From Aphidius gifuensis (Eukaryota; Arthropoda; Insecta; Hymenoptera; Braconidae): a DNA stretch of 64,000 nt. The notes below the pieces were generated by a model. The model had not been told where the DNA came from, searched no databases, and saw only the letters and a list, made by a program, of their open reading frames with translations. Shown piece after piece: positions 33,524-47,700 of this stretch (positions are counted from its first letter, which is position 1; the number at the start of each line of letters is the position of its first letter). The stretch is from the NCBI RefSeq assembly GCF_014905175.1, contig NC_057789.1, forward strand, positions 992,001 through 1,056,000, given 5' to 3'. The position numbers and the translations under genes were made by a program.

Positions 33524-34201
33524 AAATCATCATAATTATGTGATCATTGAAAATATATTTATCAACTATTTTCATTAACTATTATTAATCTAATTAAATA
33601 ACAAATTTATTTTTATTTTGATTTCAAACAACAAAATGCATGATCAAATTATATTGTCGATAAATTCATTGTGATCATCAATGACATTTGTCATCAACAA
33701 TGCAATCATTAAATTTTTTTTTCTAATGAAATATGTAATAATTGAAGAACCCAATTTGTAAAACAATTTATATAATTTTTATTTCTTTTTATAAATAAAA
33801 TAAACAATTAAATCAATTTTTCAGATTTTTCTTTTTATTTCTTCAACTGGTTCAAGATGTTCATGATGACTTTGTTTAATATTAATTAATGATAAAATAA
33901 TTAAAAATAATTGTTTAAATGAAAGCATAAATTTAGCGGGAAATTTTTTGATTGGTGAGTGGGTTTTTTTATTTTGATTATTGACACGTTTGTTGTCTAA
34001 TCCAACGTCAGCTCGAGCTAAAAGAACCAAGTGTTCCAGTTCACGGAGAAAAATAAAATAGCCACCTGATTGATCCTACTGTCAAAAAACATAAACAAAA
34101 AAATAAAAAAACAAATGTTTAATAAATAAAACAGCTGTCCAATTGAAACAATCTATTGGAATTTGAATTGAAAATATTGATGACAAGTTAACAACAAAAA
34201 T
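33524..34201. other. DPY30 3' UTR and upstream region of the DUF3105 gene
   Basis: AT-rich DNA containing the DPY30 polyadenylation signal. A minus-strand ORF at 33821-34030 overlaps it but shows no family resemblance or splice sites, and I do not count it as a gene. Confidence 0.45.
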
Positions 34202-35617
34202 ATGTTTAAAAAATCCAACATGTTTATAAAATTATATTGCATTTTATTACTGTACAGTGATTTTTGTGATGCTAGATTGATTGATCAATCAAAACAAGGT
34301 AATGAAATAATGAAAAAAGCCATTTAATTGTTAATAATTTAAATTGCATTATTTAAAAATAGATGATGAAGGAAAAATAATTGATTTATTGTCGTCAATT
34401 AATTTCAACAATATGGAAAATATAAAATCTGAGTCAAGAAGAAGTTATGGCAATGATGGTGATGATTATGATGATAGTTCACAATGGAAAGGACGTTGGT
34501 TTCCAGGTGATTCAAAGATGACAATGGGAGTACATGAAAATTGTGATGATGGAAAGGTAATAAATATGATTAATCAATCATCATCAAAGCTAACAACATT
34601 ATCATTTAACCCAACAAAATCATCATTTATTTACAGACAAATTTACAAGTTGATTGGGACAATTCACCAGAAAATTATACATGTTTTGAAAGAGCAATTG
34701 AGCCAAATGATTCTGAAGAAAAAATTTATTGTGAATACATACCAAAGTTGTATTATGATGCACATTTATGCATGAATGAAACTATTGAATATGATGACTT
34801 GATTCCAGTCTAGTAAGTTGATAATTAACAGATCATTAATAGCTAATTATTTTAAATTTATTTGTTGATTATTTTAGTGGTAATCATCGTCCAGTTTGGC
34901 CAGTTTATGGTGAATATAAATTCATTCCAAGAGAAAGATGGCTACACAGTATTGAGGTGATAATTATCAATCATCAATGATTTGTTTTTATTAATTTATA
35001 TAATTGTTTTTTTTTTGTTTATAAAATTTACAGCATGGTGCTGTTGTTATGCTTTATCATCCATGTGCTCATCCCAAGCTGATTGATCAATTGAAATCGT
35101 TGGTTAAAAATTGTTTGAGGAGATATATTATTACACCTTATAATCTTGTTGATGTCGACAGGGTAAATATATTAATATCATACAATTAACAGGGTTGATT
35201 TATTAATTTTATTCATTATACAAATTAAATTATCGCTTGGAAAAAATATGTAGATATTTCGATGATTTTTTTTTCATAGAAATTTATTATTATAATTAAT
35301 TTTTGAGTTTTTAATTTGTTGAATTAAAAATTGAGTTGGCATTTTGATGACTCAATGATATCATCATTTTAAATTGAATATTTTTTTAAATATCATTTAA
35401 TTTGTTTAATTTTTTTCAGCCATTTGTGCTGGTGACAAGAGGTTGTCGCATGGAAATGACACAAATTGTCCCGGAAATTGTTGAAGCTTTTATTCGTGTA
35501 ACTGGTCTTCATGGTCCAGAAGATATACCAGAAGATGGTGGCTTTGATGAAGGACTCATTGAAAAAGCACCACCAAGGTTTGATGAAAGTGTATCAACAT
35601 TGTGCTCCAAGTCATAA
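34202..35617 (+). CDS. Secreted DUF3105 / TP53I13-like protein
   Basis: Six exons (34202-34298, 34363-34556, 34637-34812, 34878-34956, 35034-35162, 35420-35617) give 290 residues. Residues 1-24 form a signal peptide (KLYCILLLYSDFCDA). An Asp/Asn/Ser-rich segment follows, then the conserved core YGNHRPVWPVYGEYKFIP, RERWLHSIEHGAVVMLYHPC and LRRYIITPYNLV. The His-x5-Glu-His-Gly pattern and the paired cysteines match DUF3105. In vertebrates this domain is in tumour protein p53-inducible protein 13, whose biochemical role is unsettled. There is no transmembrane segment after the core, so the protein is probably secreted or luminal. The family call rests on remembered motif resemblance; the gene identity is tentative. 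AATAAA is at 35764-35769. Confidence 0.72.
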
Positions 35618-38600
35618 TATTATTTATAAAAATCAAATGACAAAAAGTCAAACTAACGAAATAAATCCAAATTATTATAAATACAAAATGAATATTCAAA
35701 AAATTAGTATTTACAAATATTTAGTATTCTTTATGTCTTGTTTTTTTTTTTTTTTCTTTTTTAAATAAAAACTTTTATCTAATTTACTGTAAAATAATAT
35801 TTAACTTTTATTGATTTTCTAATTACAATTTATTCAATTGAATATTTCGAAATAAAAATCATTCAAATTGTCGAAATATATAAGTTGTTTGTTTTTTAAA
35901 TTTTTATTATTAATTGTTTAATTTTTTTCAGGCAGGATACAACACAGAAAAACAATATAATTATTGAATTTGCAATTATATTTCATAACATTTTAATTAT
36001 TATTTTTTTAAATTAAAACAATTTTTCATTCTTTCATTCGTTTCTAGCATGTTACATCAAAATAATTTATTGAATATTTCAACTGTTAGATATTTGAAAA
36101 TTTATGATTTTTATATTAATTATTATTTTAATTGATTATATATAAAATTAGGGGTGATTTAAGTTACCTAATTGTCATTAATGTAAAATATATACTGAAC
36201 TATTTTGAGTCGTAACGTAAAAGAATATAATTGTACATTTACACTCGTAATTTTTTATATTTATTTTTCTTTATATTTTTTGAATTATAATTTCATTTGG
36301 GTCAATTTTCGAATTGATTATTTTATTTTTAATTTTCAACTGTTAATTTCTTTCCTTTTTTTTCATTTTCGGTGGCATATTATTTATATTTTCTTTGTCA
36401 AAGAGAAAAACAGTGAGAGAAAAAAGACACAGTGCATTTTTTCGCTCAGGTAATTTCATTTTTAAGGTTCATCAACTTAATTTTTATTTTTCCTTCAACG
36501 TCCATTAGGATTTGATATGATTGTTACAAGAGTGAGCAATAGATATCTCCAAATATATAGACGGCCTGCCAGTTTGATACCCGTTTACAAGAAAAATAAT
36601 TTACTAAAAAAAAAAAATCGAAATAATCAAGTCATTTTCGTAATTTTTTCAAAATTTTTCTTTATTTTTTTTTTCCTTTCTAAACGACTGTATTTAATTT
36701 TTTTTTTGTGCTGATTATTTATTTATTTGGGATCAATTTAACCATCATTGCTTTTTTTCATTTATTTATAAATTTATTTAAACAAAAAAAAAAAAAGAAA
36801 AGAAATTATGAAGTATTTTTACTTGCTTGTTTTATTTGTTCATTTATATTTTGTTCAGACATTATTTCTATAATTTTGGGGAATTAATTACATTGTCAAT
36901 AAATTATGATAATAAAAAAAATAAATAATATATTTAAAAAGACAATTTTATTAATTTATTTTTGACTTTTGAATATTTTTTTTATTTAAATCATGCTTGG
37001 ATATGCATTTTTATATATTTAATAAATTTTTTTATTAATTTCAAAAGCGATAAATGTTTATGGGAATATCTTAATATTATTGCTAACTTTGTACAGTTAA
37101 TTATTATTGAAATTTTTTATTACTTGTTTTTTATATTTATATTTATTGAGAAATAATTATTAATAAGTGATCGTAAGTACGAGTTTATAATATTTTAATA
37201 GGCAGAAAACATTATTGATTTAATCATCATTAATAAGTGATTTTAAATACAATTAATTTGATGTTTTTATATCAACTTCATTCACATATTTTATAACTAA
37301 TCTAAGATAAAAATTATTTAGCATATATGCTATCTCATACTAACATATTTAAAATATTTTTAATTAATTATTAATAATCTCACTTTGTCGCATTAATCAT
37401 GAAATATCATGCAATCATTCTGATGTTAATTTATTTCATATATTTTCAAACTTTTCCATTTTTCATGACTTTAGATTTTTATTTAAGTTTAAATTTTTTT
37501 TTTTAAGTGGAATTGACACTCTGAAAAGTATTTTTCTTTTCATTGTAATAATTGCACCGATGTGACACGACCCATATATATTTTTGAACCCAAATTATTT
37601 ATTTTTTTTAATTATATAATTTTTCTATTATTCTTATCACACTTTCGTTATTTTTTATTAATTTTTTTTTCTCTCCTCTATAATACAACCTATTTTTGTA
37701 ATTAAATTAATTTTTTTAAATGCCAATTATTTGTAAATCATAATTGCACTTTTAAATTGTACAAAAAGTAGCATAATTTAATGAAGAAATAATAAATTTA
37801 ATGAGTTAATGTTTGTTTTATAAATTAATTATAAATATAGTAAATTAAAATTATGTCGAGGTTGAATTCTACTGCTCTCAAGTCCAATTTAAACAATTAT
37901 TTATTTGGCATTAGGGAAAAATACATTAAACAATTGCCCACATTGATAAATCATTTAAATTAATTACTTTTTTATTATTGAATTAAATAATAAATTGTCT
38001 AGAAAAAAAAAATTGAAAATATACATTCAAGAGTAAAAACCGAGAGAGCTGGTAGATGAATTTTTAAATAATTTTTTAAAATTATTTTTATTAACTTTTT
38101 TGTTATTTTTTTTTAACTATTATTTTGGACATTATTTAAAATTATCAAGTTTACATATTTTTAATATTATTTATTAATTTTTCTTTTGTATTTTTTCTAA
38201 CAAGATGTAGTTTCACAAATATTTAATAAAAATTAATTATCAGTTTAAATTAAATCACAATAAAATATGATTTTATTAATTTTATTTTTTTGTATTTTCA
38301 AAGCGACATTAAGGCTCAAAAAAATTACAGCAAAAAAAAAAAAAATTCGAGGCACATTAATTCATAAACATCCTCTTTTTAATTTCTGTTTTTTTTTTTA
38401 CAAATTACATGATAATAATTTGAGTATAGCATTGATTAAATATGTATAATTTTTTTGTTAAATTGCCTATTATGAAATGCCGCTTGTTAAAAATAAAATA
38501 ATTGTTAATTATAAATTTATTAACGTGGTTTCAGACACAATAAGAAGTGTAGAAGATTTTTTAAATATTTTTTTTTATAAAGGCGAATGGCACCTAGAGC

Positions 38601-41558
38601 ACGGTTCAACCTCAACCCAATGAAGTTTAGGCCAAACTCGTTAATAATAATTAATTAATAACACACACACACAGTCAATTGTGCATCTCTAAAATATGTA
38701 ACATTACTTGATAATTGTTTGCTTGATTTATTTATTTTTGTATTTATGTTTATATTTATTTTTATTTTTTTTTTTTAAATTTTTTTTACTGATTTTTTCT
38801 TTTCATTTATTATCTAATTTATATAAGAAATTAATGCTTCATTATTATTATTATTAATTCATCATTCAATTCCTATAATGAGTGACGTTAATTCTAAAAA
38901 TTTTTGAGTTTATTTTAACTAAAAATTATCTATGCTCGACTAATTGGTTTTTTATTTATTTCAAAAAAATTTTTAATACAGAATGCCAAAGAGTTACCAT
39001 AGAATCACCCATATAATTAATTAGGCACCCTTTATATTTATTTATTTCCATGGAGACTCAAAATACTTTACACAATTATTTAATTATTTTTTTTTTTTTC
39101 TACATAATTATATATTTTTTATAGAAAAAAAATAAAAAATGCCAAATATTTTTTTTTTTTTTTTTTTTCCTAAGATCAATAATTCCAAAAGTATTAATTG
39201 AGATTTTTTTTTAATTACATTTAAAATTTACAGATAAATTAGTGTGTTGTTAGGTGATTTTATTATTATTTTTTTTTTAAACATTTATAATTTTTTTTTT
39301 CATTTATTTTCGTCTCGACAGTGTATGGAGCTATCAAAAAAAAAAAAGAAAAAATGTTTTGTAATTAGCAAGAGTGAGAAAATAATTACCGTACGAATTA
39401 GTAGAAGCAAAAAAAAAATAAGTAAGTGCAACTCGTGATGCCGTTTTATTTTTTAATTATTTTAAAAATTTAATTTTCTACTAAATTGGCAGAAATTTAT
39501 CAATTTTTTAAATATTATTTTTTGTTTTTTTTTTTTTCTCTACTAGATATTATTTTTTTTTATTTAAATTTCATTGTCATTTAATTCGTACGGTATTTTT
39601 CTACACTCTTATGATGATGTGTGTTTTTTTTTTGTTAAATATTTTTACAGAAATTTATTTATTAGCTCGACAAAATTCTATACAACTTGAAATGTCAATA
39701 TGCTTATTTTTTACAAGTCGTAAAAAATAAACATTTTATATTTTTTATTAATTTTTTTTATTTAATGAACACCAAGAAAGCAAATGCTTTAAATTACGTA
39801 AATATCTTCATAAAAAAAAAAAATTTTCATTATTTTTTTCACATTAGTATTTAGTAATCGCCATGAAATTAATTTAAATTTCTTTTTTTTTTTTTCACGC
39901 CCTCGCTGCTATTTATTCAATTACCACAAAATAAATTTGTCGAAATAATTCACGATAATTCAAATTACCCGCCAAAATAAATTTCGAAAAAAATAAATTT
40001 CGACGAAATAATTTCGTCCACTATATTCACCAAAATAATAATCAAAATTTTTTATTAAATTTATTTCATTTTAATTAATTTATACTTTTATTTCAACAAA
40101 TTTATTTTGCCAAGTAACCGTACATTTTCCCTAAAAAAAAAAAAACCCAAATAATTACTGAATTAATTAATTTCTTTCTCTACAATAAAACTGTTCTAAA
40201 AATGTATTATTTCGACAGTTATCATTACCTTTTTTTGTATTTTTAATTTTATAATTTTTTTCATATTTTTCATATATTTTTTAAATTTAATAATATTCAA
40301 GATAAATTATCATTCAAATTAGTTTGATTCATAATATTTTTTATTGAACCGAATAAGGTGAATAGATAATAACATAGCTAACTAAACTATAAACTACATT
40401 TTTCTGTACAATAAAAGGTATATAAACCTCAGTGTCACAATGTTCATGTTATTTTATAATTATTGTAATATATTATTATAATTTTTATTAATGTTTATTT
40501 TTCAATAATAATTATTTCATTATTTTTCTTCTCTCAAATAATCCAACTAAAAACAATTTCAAATTAAAAACTGACTCAACTTTCATATGGATATATTAAC
40601 AAAATATTAAACAACATTAATTAATTTTTTTTTCGTTCATTTAATCAATTTTTTTCTCCAATCAATAGACAATTTTTCTAATAATAAATCATCCAGCTAA
40701 AAATTTATTCATTGCATCAACTAACTATACATTTTATAATGTGTAACACACGTATTTTTTATTTTCATTATTATTAATAATTATATTAAGTAAAAAATAA
40801 TTAAACAATATATAAATTAAACAAACCAAAATTATAATAATAACGAAGTTTTCGTCAAATACTTGCCGATATAACACCTATATTATTTATTGCTGCAGCA
40901 AAAATTTATATATTTTTTTTTTTCATTATATAATTTTCATATTATTATTTATATTTTTCGCCATTCAACTGTGTATATATAATATGTACGGGGATGATAA
41001 CGTGAATTCGGCAAGAATATATATTTATTTTTTCATCTGCCTTCCTGATAATAATATTTGTTTCAGATTTATTTTCTTTTTGTTTTTTTGTTTTCTATAT
41101 TTAATTTTTTTTTGAATATTAATTAGCTAATTATGTTTATTAATCGGCGTGTTGTGATTTGTCTGGTTCATCATCGTCAAGCTCTTAAACAATTATTTAT
41201 TTCATTCAAAATTAAATTATAATTATTTATTTTTTAAATTAATTTATATTGTTTCGTTTAGGATTGAGATTGTTGTTTGTTTTTTGGTTTGTTTGTTTGA
41301 TTGGTGAGAAAGACGATGATGAATAATTGCAGAATAATTATTTAAATATTATAATTTTCTATGTTTTTTTTTTTTAAATTAATATGATAATGAAGTGGTG
41401 GGTTTATTAACATCCTAGAGATGAATGATGATTATCACGCTGGTTGAACAGTGTGCCAGACAATAAGTGTATAATGCGCACATTTAGTCATATTTATTAA
41501 CGAGATATAATTTTTATTTTTTGATAAAATTAATCTGCATTTAAAGTTGTCATTCTTC
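35618..41558. other. Six-kilobase non-coding interval, probably including the syntaxin 1A 3' UTR
   Basis: No exon is visible on either strand. The syntaxin 1A transcript (minus strand) with the distal anchor exon must end somewhere here, so part is its 3' UTR. Islands of balanced composition occur at 36400-36600 and 38580-38690 (GGCACCTAGAGCACGGTTC, then a CA dinucleotide run) and near 40380-40450. A spaced inverted repeat (TACCGTACGAATTA at 39388 and TAATTCGTACGGTA near 39583) is reported among the findings. Confidence 0.5.
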
Positions 41559-41703
41559 TTAGACAAGCTGTAAAAATAAAATACAATTAATTATTGAATT
41601 TTTTTGGATATTTTGTTGAGATATTTACCCCGAGGTAACTGGCGAAGGTGCTTGCCACGATTATTCCCAAAATCGTTAGACAAATCAAGATCATTATCTT
41701 CTT
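41559..41703 (-). CDS. Syx1A: Syntaxin 1A anchor exon a (distal)
   Basis: Exon 41629-41703 encodes KKIMILICLTILGIIVASTF plus ASYLG, the closest match to the canonical syntaxin 1A membrane anchor. It is followed by a donor (GTAAAT) and a tiny last coding exon, 41559-41567, that adds Leu-Val and the stop TAA. The whole is phase 0. The last exon is inferred from a good acceptor (TTTTTACAG); if it is not spliced, the frame would continue into the intron. Confidence 0.75.
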
Positions 41704-44700
41704 CTGCTCTCACCAATAACAAAATTACATATTATGTTTATTAAATAAATTCATTTACATTTTTAATAATTGTTATTTACAGTGTTAATCCGTCTAAGGG
41801 AACATTTATTATATTTAAACAAACATTCTAAGATTCAACTAATTTCTAAATGTTTTTTATTCATTTTTTTTGCCTTCGAGTCTCTGTCCATTACTGTTGA
41901 ATTATAATTAAACATTTAATATTTTTAAAACCTGAAATAATTGCATTTTTTATTTATTTTTCGTTTGCAATTTATGGGTAATACATTTATTTTTCTATTG
42001 GGATTTTAAAACATATTGACACATAGATATAAATTTTTTTTTATAATAATTATTCCAGTGATTCTTCAACTGATGTTGATGACATTTTTGGATTTTTTTT
42101 TTGAAGAAGACAACACATTTTTACATCAATAAATGCACACACTTATTAAAAAATAAATTAAGTACTCTAAAAGTTATATTTTTTTGTTCGAAATTAAGAC
42201 TGTTAAGATTGATTTTTATTTTTATTACTTAGTTTTTTTTAGGTAATAGAAAAATAAGCGTGCGTAACATGAAATTTATATTTTTTAAAATTTTCTTCTA
42301 ATTTTATGTGTATCATATAAATATACTAAGCATCGCGTGATTTAAAATTTTTCTTATCGCTTAGTTTGAAGTAAAACAACATGCAATTGAGGAAGAAAAA
42401 AATAAAACTACAATTTTCTTTACAAAGAAAATAAAATGTATAGAAATAAAAAATAAAAATTATGATTGAGCATGCAATTTTGTATGCGATCTGATAAATA
42501 TTTAGATCGAATTTTCGATCATTGACAAAGGTACAAAAATATTTACGCTGCATGATTAAATATTCTAGTTGCAAACAAATATTCTGAACAATAATTTCCC
42601 AATCGAAAATATCCAAGCAAATAATTATTTAGGAAAAAAGTTGAATTTATAATAGTAATAGCATTGAGTCATTACAATACAATGACTGATTAATTAATTT
42701 TTAAATTAATTAGCTTTAATTTTATCCAAGAAATTTGTTCCAATTAAATAAACAAAACAAACACTAAATTATTCGATTGAATATTGAGTTATTCATCATG
42801 ATTTTAAAGACATTTTCAACTTTGCAAACATTATTTTGTTTATATTTTATTATAAACTATTAAATAACAAATAAATTTTATTTTTAAATATTCTTTTGCA
42901 TCGAAAAACCATTGAATGATTTTTTTTTTAATAAAACAATTTATTTCCAGATGAATAAACAAATTTTCTGTTCGAAATATTCAAACTAGAATTTTCAATC
43001 ATGTCATCATTTTCACACAATAGTTTTAATAATAATAATTATAATAAGACAATAAAACGTTGCAGGCAGTTAGACATATTTTTTTTCTTGACAAAAGTTA
43101 ATTTGAAATAAAAAAAAAAAAAAGATTTTATTACATAGATACTTACTCTGATTAATCCTCGAAACCATTTTGCGCGCATTACAATTTATGTACAGTAATC
43201 ATCAGTAATCCTTCTGCCTAACTATTATTATTTTTTGTTGTATGATATCATAAAATATCAATCATCATTAAAAACAAACAAAAAAAGACACTCTTCTATT
43301 ATTTTCTCTTTTTATCATTCCAAAACAATAATTTAAAAAATCATCTCACAAAAACGCATACACTTTTTTTCTATTTTTTTTTTTTCTTTTACATTATTTA
43401 AATTATTTTTTCAATATTTAATCAATAAATCAATCATTTTTCATTGCATCATATTTGGTACTATTATATTTCAACTAAATTATTCATTTTTATTAATTAT
43501 TTATCATCGTAATTATAATTTACGTGATTTTTTTTATTTTTAACTTTTTTTTTTTAAAATTTCTGTAATTATTATTATTTATTATTCAGAGTATTGCGCG
43601 ACAATTATTATGAACATTATATATGAAAGAAAAAATTTATTTTTTTTCTTTTAGTATTTTTTTTTTAAATTTTCTTCAGTCTCACACTCAACACTCTGAT
43701 AAACGCACTTTTTCATAATCAACTATACAACGATGTTATTTTTTTCAAACTTGAATTATTTTCATCTCGCTAATTTTTTTTTTTTTTTATTTTCTTTTTC
43801 ATGGTACTTATTATTATTTACATTTTTTTAAAATTTTTCTACATAGCTTTAATTTTGAAACAAACAAATAATAATTAAATAATTTTACATTTTAAAACTA
43901 CTGTACGTATCGCATTACATTATTGATTATTTATTATTATATATTTATTATTATTTTCAAAATATTTTAAATTAAAAAAAAAAGAAGAAATTATATTAAC
44001 CAACTGTCTCAATGAATTGCCAGTTTTTTCAATAAACAAATAGCATTTAAATGATATAAATAATAATCTGCTGGATACTTTGTTGTTAAATAATACTAAT
44101 TATTTGAATAATTAAATTTTTCGAATGTTATTTCATACGTATTGCCATCAACATGATTTTATTTAAGACATTAATACTTTGATTAATTTGAAAGATATTT
44201 TAAAAGTCAAATATATTATTATTATTTTTTGTGACTAAGTATAATAAATATTAATTATAAAAAAAAAAAAAAAAAACAACTATCAGGGCACTCATTGGCG
44301 GTTAAGTAAATAAATAAATTTAAAAAAAAATTTACAAATAATTATTGATTTTCTTTTTTTTTCTAAACACCTGTATCATTTTTTTTTCTATTAATTAAAT
44401 ATATGTTTTTTTTAAATTTAATTAGCCAATATATTTAGGTTGTCATATTTAAATCTTTCTATGACAATGCCAAGTAATTATAATTTTTTTTTTTCCAAAC
44501 AAATTTTTTTTTTTTAAATTTAAATTTTTCATGTAAACATATTGATTATTACTAAAATTAAAATAATCGCCGCAATTGTTAGACACACTATTATCAGGAA
44601 CTTTTTCTGTAAATAAAAATAAATAAATAAATAAATATAAATAATATATTAATTTGTTATTTTTAATTAATTGACCCAACCACCAATGATGAGAAAAGAA

Positions 44701-47700
44701 AAACGAAAAAACAATTAGAGCTCATTCGAAAATGTTAATTATTATATTATTAATATAACAATTATTACTATTATTATTAGTATTTAATAAATTAAAATTA
44801 ATAAATACAAGTTGTAAATTATTATTATTATTTTAGTTTAACAATTTTGGTGCAGTATCTATGTACTTATTGCACCTAATTGACAATGTATATGAGTCGA
44901 TCTCGAAGTGCAAAATTTTTATTACATAAAGCTTGTATTTATTTATTGTTAATTTATTAACACAATAAATTATTGTTGTTATTGTTTTTGTTAAATAAAT
45001 TTTATATTGATTTTACATTATTTTTTTTTTTTTTATCCTTTTGTTTTAATTTTTATGACGTAAAGTTTAATAAAAATCGATTTTTCGTGGCCTCGCCCGA
45101 ATCGACCACGAGGTAGTTTACTACAAAAAAAAAAAATTTTAAAATAAAAATACCTCAAAATACAGCATCAATTATCTAATTTTTTAAAATTAATAATAAT
45201 TTTTTTTTATGTTCATTAGCTGCAGCTCGAAACGAGACGAAATTTTCTTAGAAATTTATTTTTTTAACTCAACAACAGTCTCATGAATTTATTTGTTTAT
45301 TAAATTGTTTTTTTAATTTTTTAATTTGAAGAAAAAAGAAGAAATTGCATTTTCAAGCTTTATGACACTCTTTTCGGGATCGATCATTTCAAGTTGGCAG
45401 TCTATACAGTTTAATCAATTTTTCAAAAATTTTTTATAATAATATTTACTACTAAATAAAATAAGATATTTAAATTTTTTATTATAATATTATCTACAAA
45501 TTATTAATCAATTCGAAAAAAGTGTCTTCAACAGGTAAAACAATTGGCAAATTAATTTTTAAAAATTGTTTTATCATTTTTTTTCCCCCATTCCTTCAAG
45601 ATGTAAATTTTTTTTTTTTTAATAAATATAATACTGATTATTTGCCAATTGTTTTTCACTTAAATTATTAATTTTTATTAATTATCTATAATAATAATTA
45701 TAATAAAAAGTGTATTTTTTTTTTTTTTTTTTTTTTTTGTGCAAATGTTATTGATTTTTGATAAATTAAAATAAAAAATAATATCTTATTTTAATTTAGA
45801 AATGTGAGTAGATTATTAGGAATGATAAATTTTATTAAATTAATTTTTTTTTTTTTTTGGTTTTTTGGAGATTAGTTTGTTATTCTTCAACGTGGGTTAA
45901 ATTAATCTTCATGTTGTTTATCTTTTTGTTAATCTTCAATGATATTTTTAATTTTAAATTAAAAAATTAAATTATATTTTTAATTATTTATAAATTAAAA
46001 TTATTGTTTATATATTTTCTTCACTGAAATATATTTTTTTTTTTTGTTTTAATAATGCCTTTCTTGATTAAAATCCACACACATTCATTAGTATTTTTAT
46101 TTCTCAATTTTACTCTCACTCATTTAAACATATTTTTAATTAAAAATTTTTTTTTGTTTATCATTTATTAGTAGCTTATAATCCCGGTATAAAACCAACG
46201 AAAATGGTGATTAGTATGACGACTGTTATTAGAACGCAGATCATGATGAAGATCATTTTCTGTGGACAAAAAGTATAATGAATAATTTTTGCCAATATTA
46301 ATTATCATCACAATTAATTTTAAAATATATTTTAAAATTAATTGTCAATAAAACTAGATAATTATTAAGAAAAATAGAAGTTTAAAATAAAATAGAAAAT
46401 GAAATTGAAAATTTAAAATAAACTGATGAATTAGAGTGTTTAAAAAACATGAAAATATTTTTTTTGTTTGTTGTTGTTTTTTGCTCACGGTTTTTCTTTT
46501 TATTGTTGTGTTTTTTTTTTGACTGTTTTGTTGTTTTTCCATGCAAAAAGTATTAATTTCAAAAGTGTTTCCATACATAAAAATTAAAAATTAAATTAAA
46601 TAATTCTCGATAAATTTATTAAGTTAAATATCAATTAAAGCACAGAATTATTTAATTAATTTTTAATATTTTTTAGACACAAAATTGTTGTTGTTAATTT
46701 ATATTCAAATATATTTATGTATCAAACAATAAATAAACAAATAAATAAATAAAAACTGCAACATGTACAATCAACAAAAATAAAAAAAAAAATTACACCT
46801 ATCATGCAGCTAACTATTAATAATTAAACAAGCTTTATTTTGTTTATCATTTTTCTATCAACTGTGCGAATACCTAAAAAATTCATGCAGGCATTATTTT
46901 TCATTAGTTACTACTTACTTCTTGATAGGTAAGTTATCAGAAAAAAAAAAAAAAATACAAATATCATTAACCCGACGTTTAACAATAATTCACAATAATT
47001 AAAAAATTATTAAAAATAATTTTTCACACATTTGGATAATAGTTAAACAATACGTCACATTTTTAATTGAATAATTTCATAAAATCAATGAAAATTGAAT
47101 CAAAATAAATTCAATTATACTAATCAATTATTTTTTTTTCAAGTTAATTTAAAAATTAATTATATTTTTCAATTGTTTATAATTAATATTGTTATATTTT
47201 TTATTTTTTATTATTATTTTTTTTTACCTTTCGTGCTTTTGATTGATATTCACCGGCCTTCTTGAGTTGGCCATGAGCCTGGTCAACGTGATCAACTGTT
47301 TGGGTGACACAGTACTCAATCCGATCCACCAAATCACCCTGCCATATCGCCCATTGGATAGGAGACGTTGTTTTTTTTCAAGGACAGGTATTTTCATTTT
47401 TTTTTTTTTCACAGGAAAAAGGCCGGGAAATTATTTGGAAAAGGAAATAATAGTAACCGAAAAATTCCGAGTAGTACAAGTCGACGAATAACGAGACACC
47501 AAACATATACAATTATTATTATTATTTTTTTTCATATCAACAACGCATACACGTGTAGTATACAGGATAGGTATTTTAATTAAAAAAAAAAAAACATAGC
47601 ATCCCAATAACCACGGAAATAGTACATAAAAAAAAATAAATAAATAAATTTATTTGTTTTTTTTTTTTAGAATGCAAAAAAATAGATGAAAAAAAAATGT

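Noticed and set aside
33821..34030. Minus-strand 69-codon ORF between DPY30 and the DUF3105 gene
   Set aside because: No family resemblance and lies over the DPY30 3' end.
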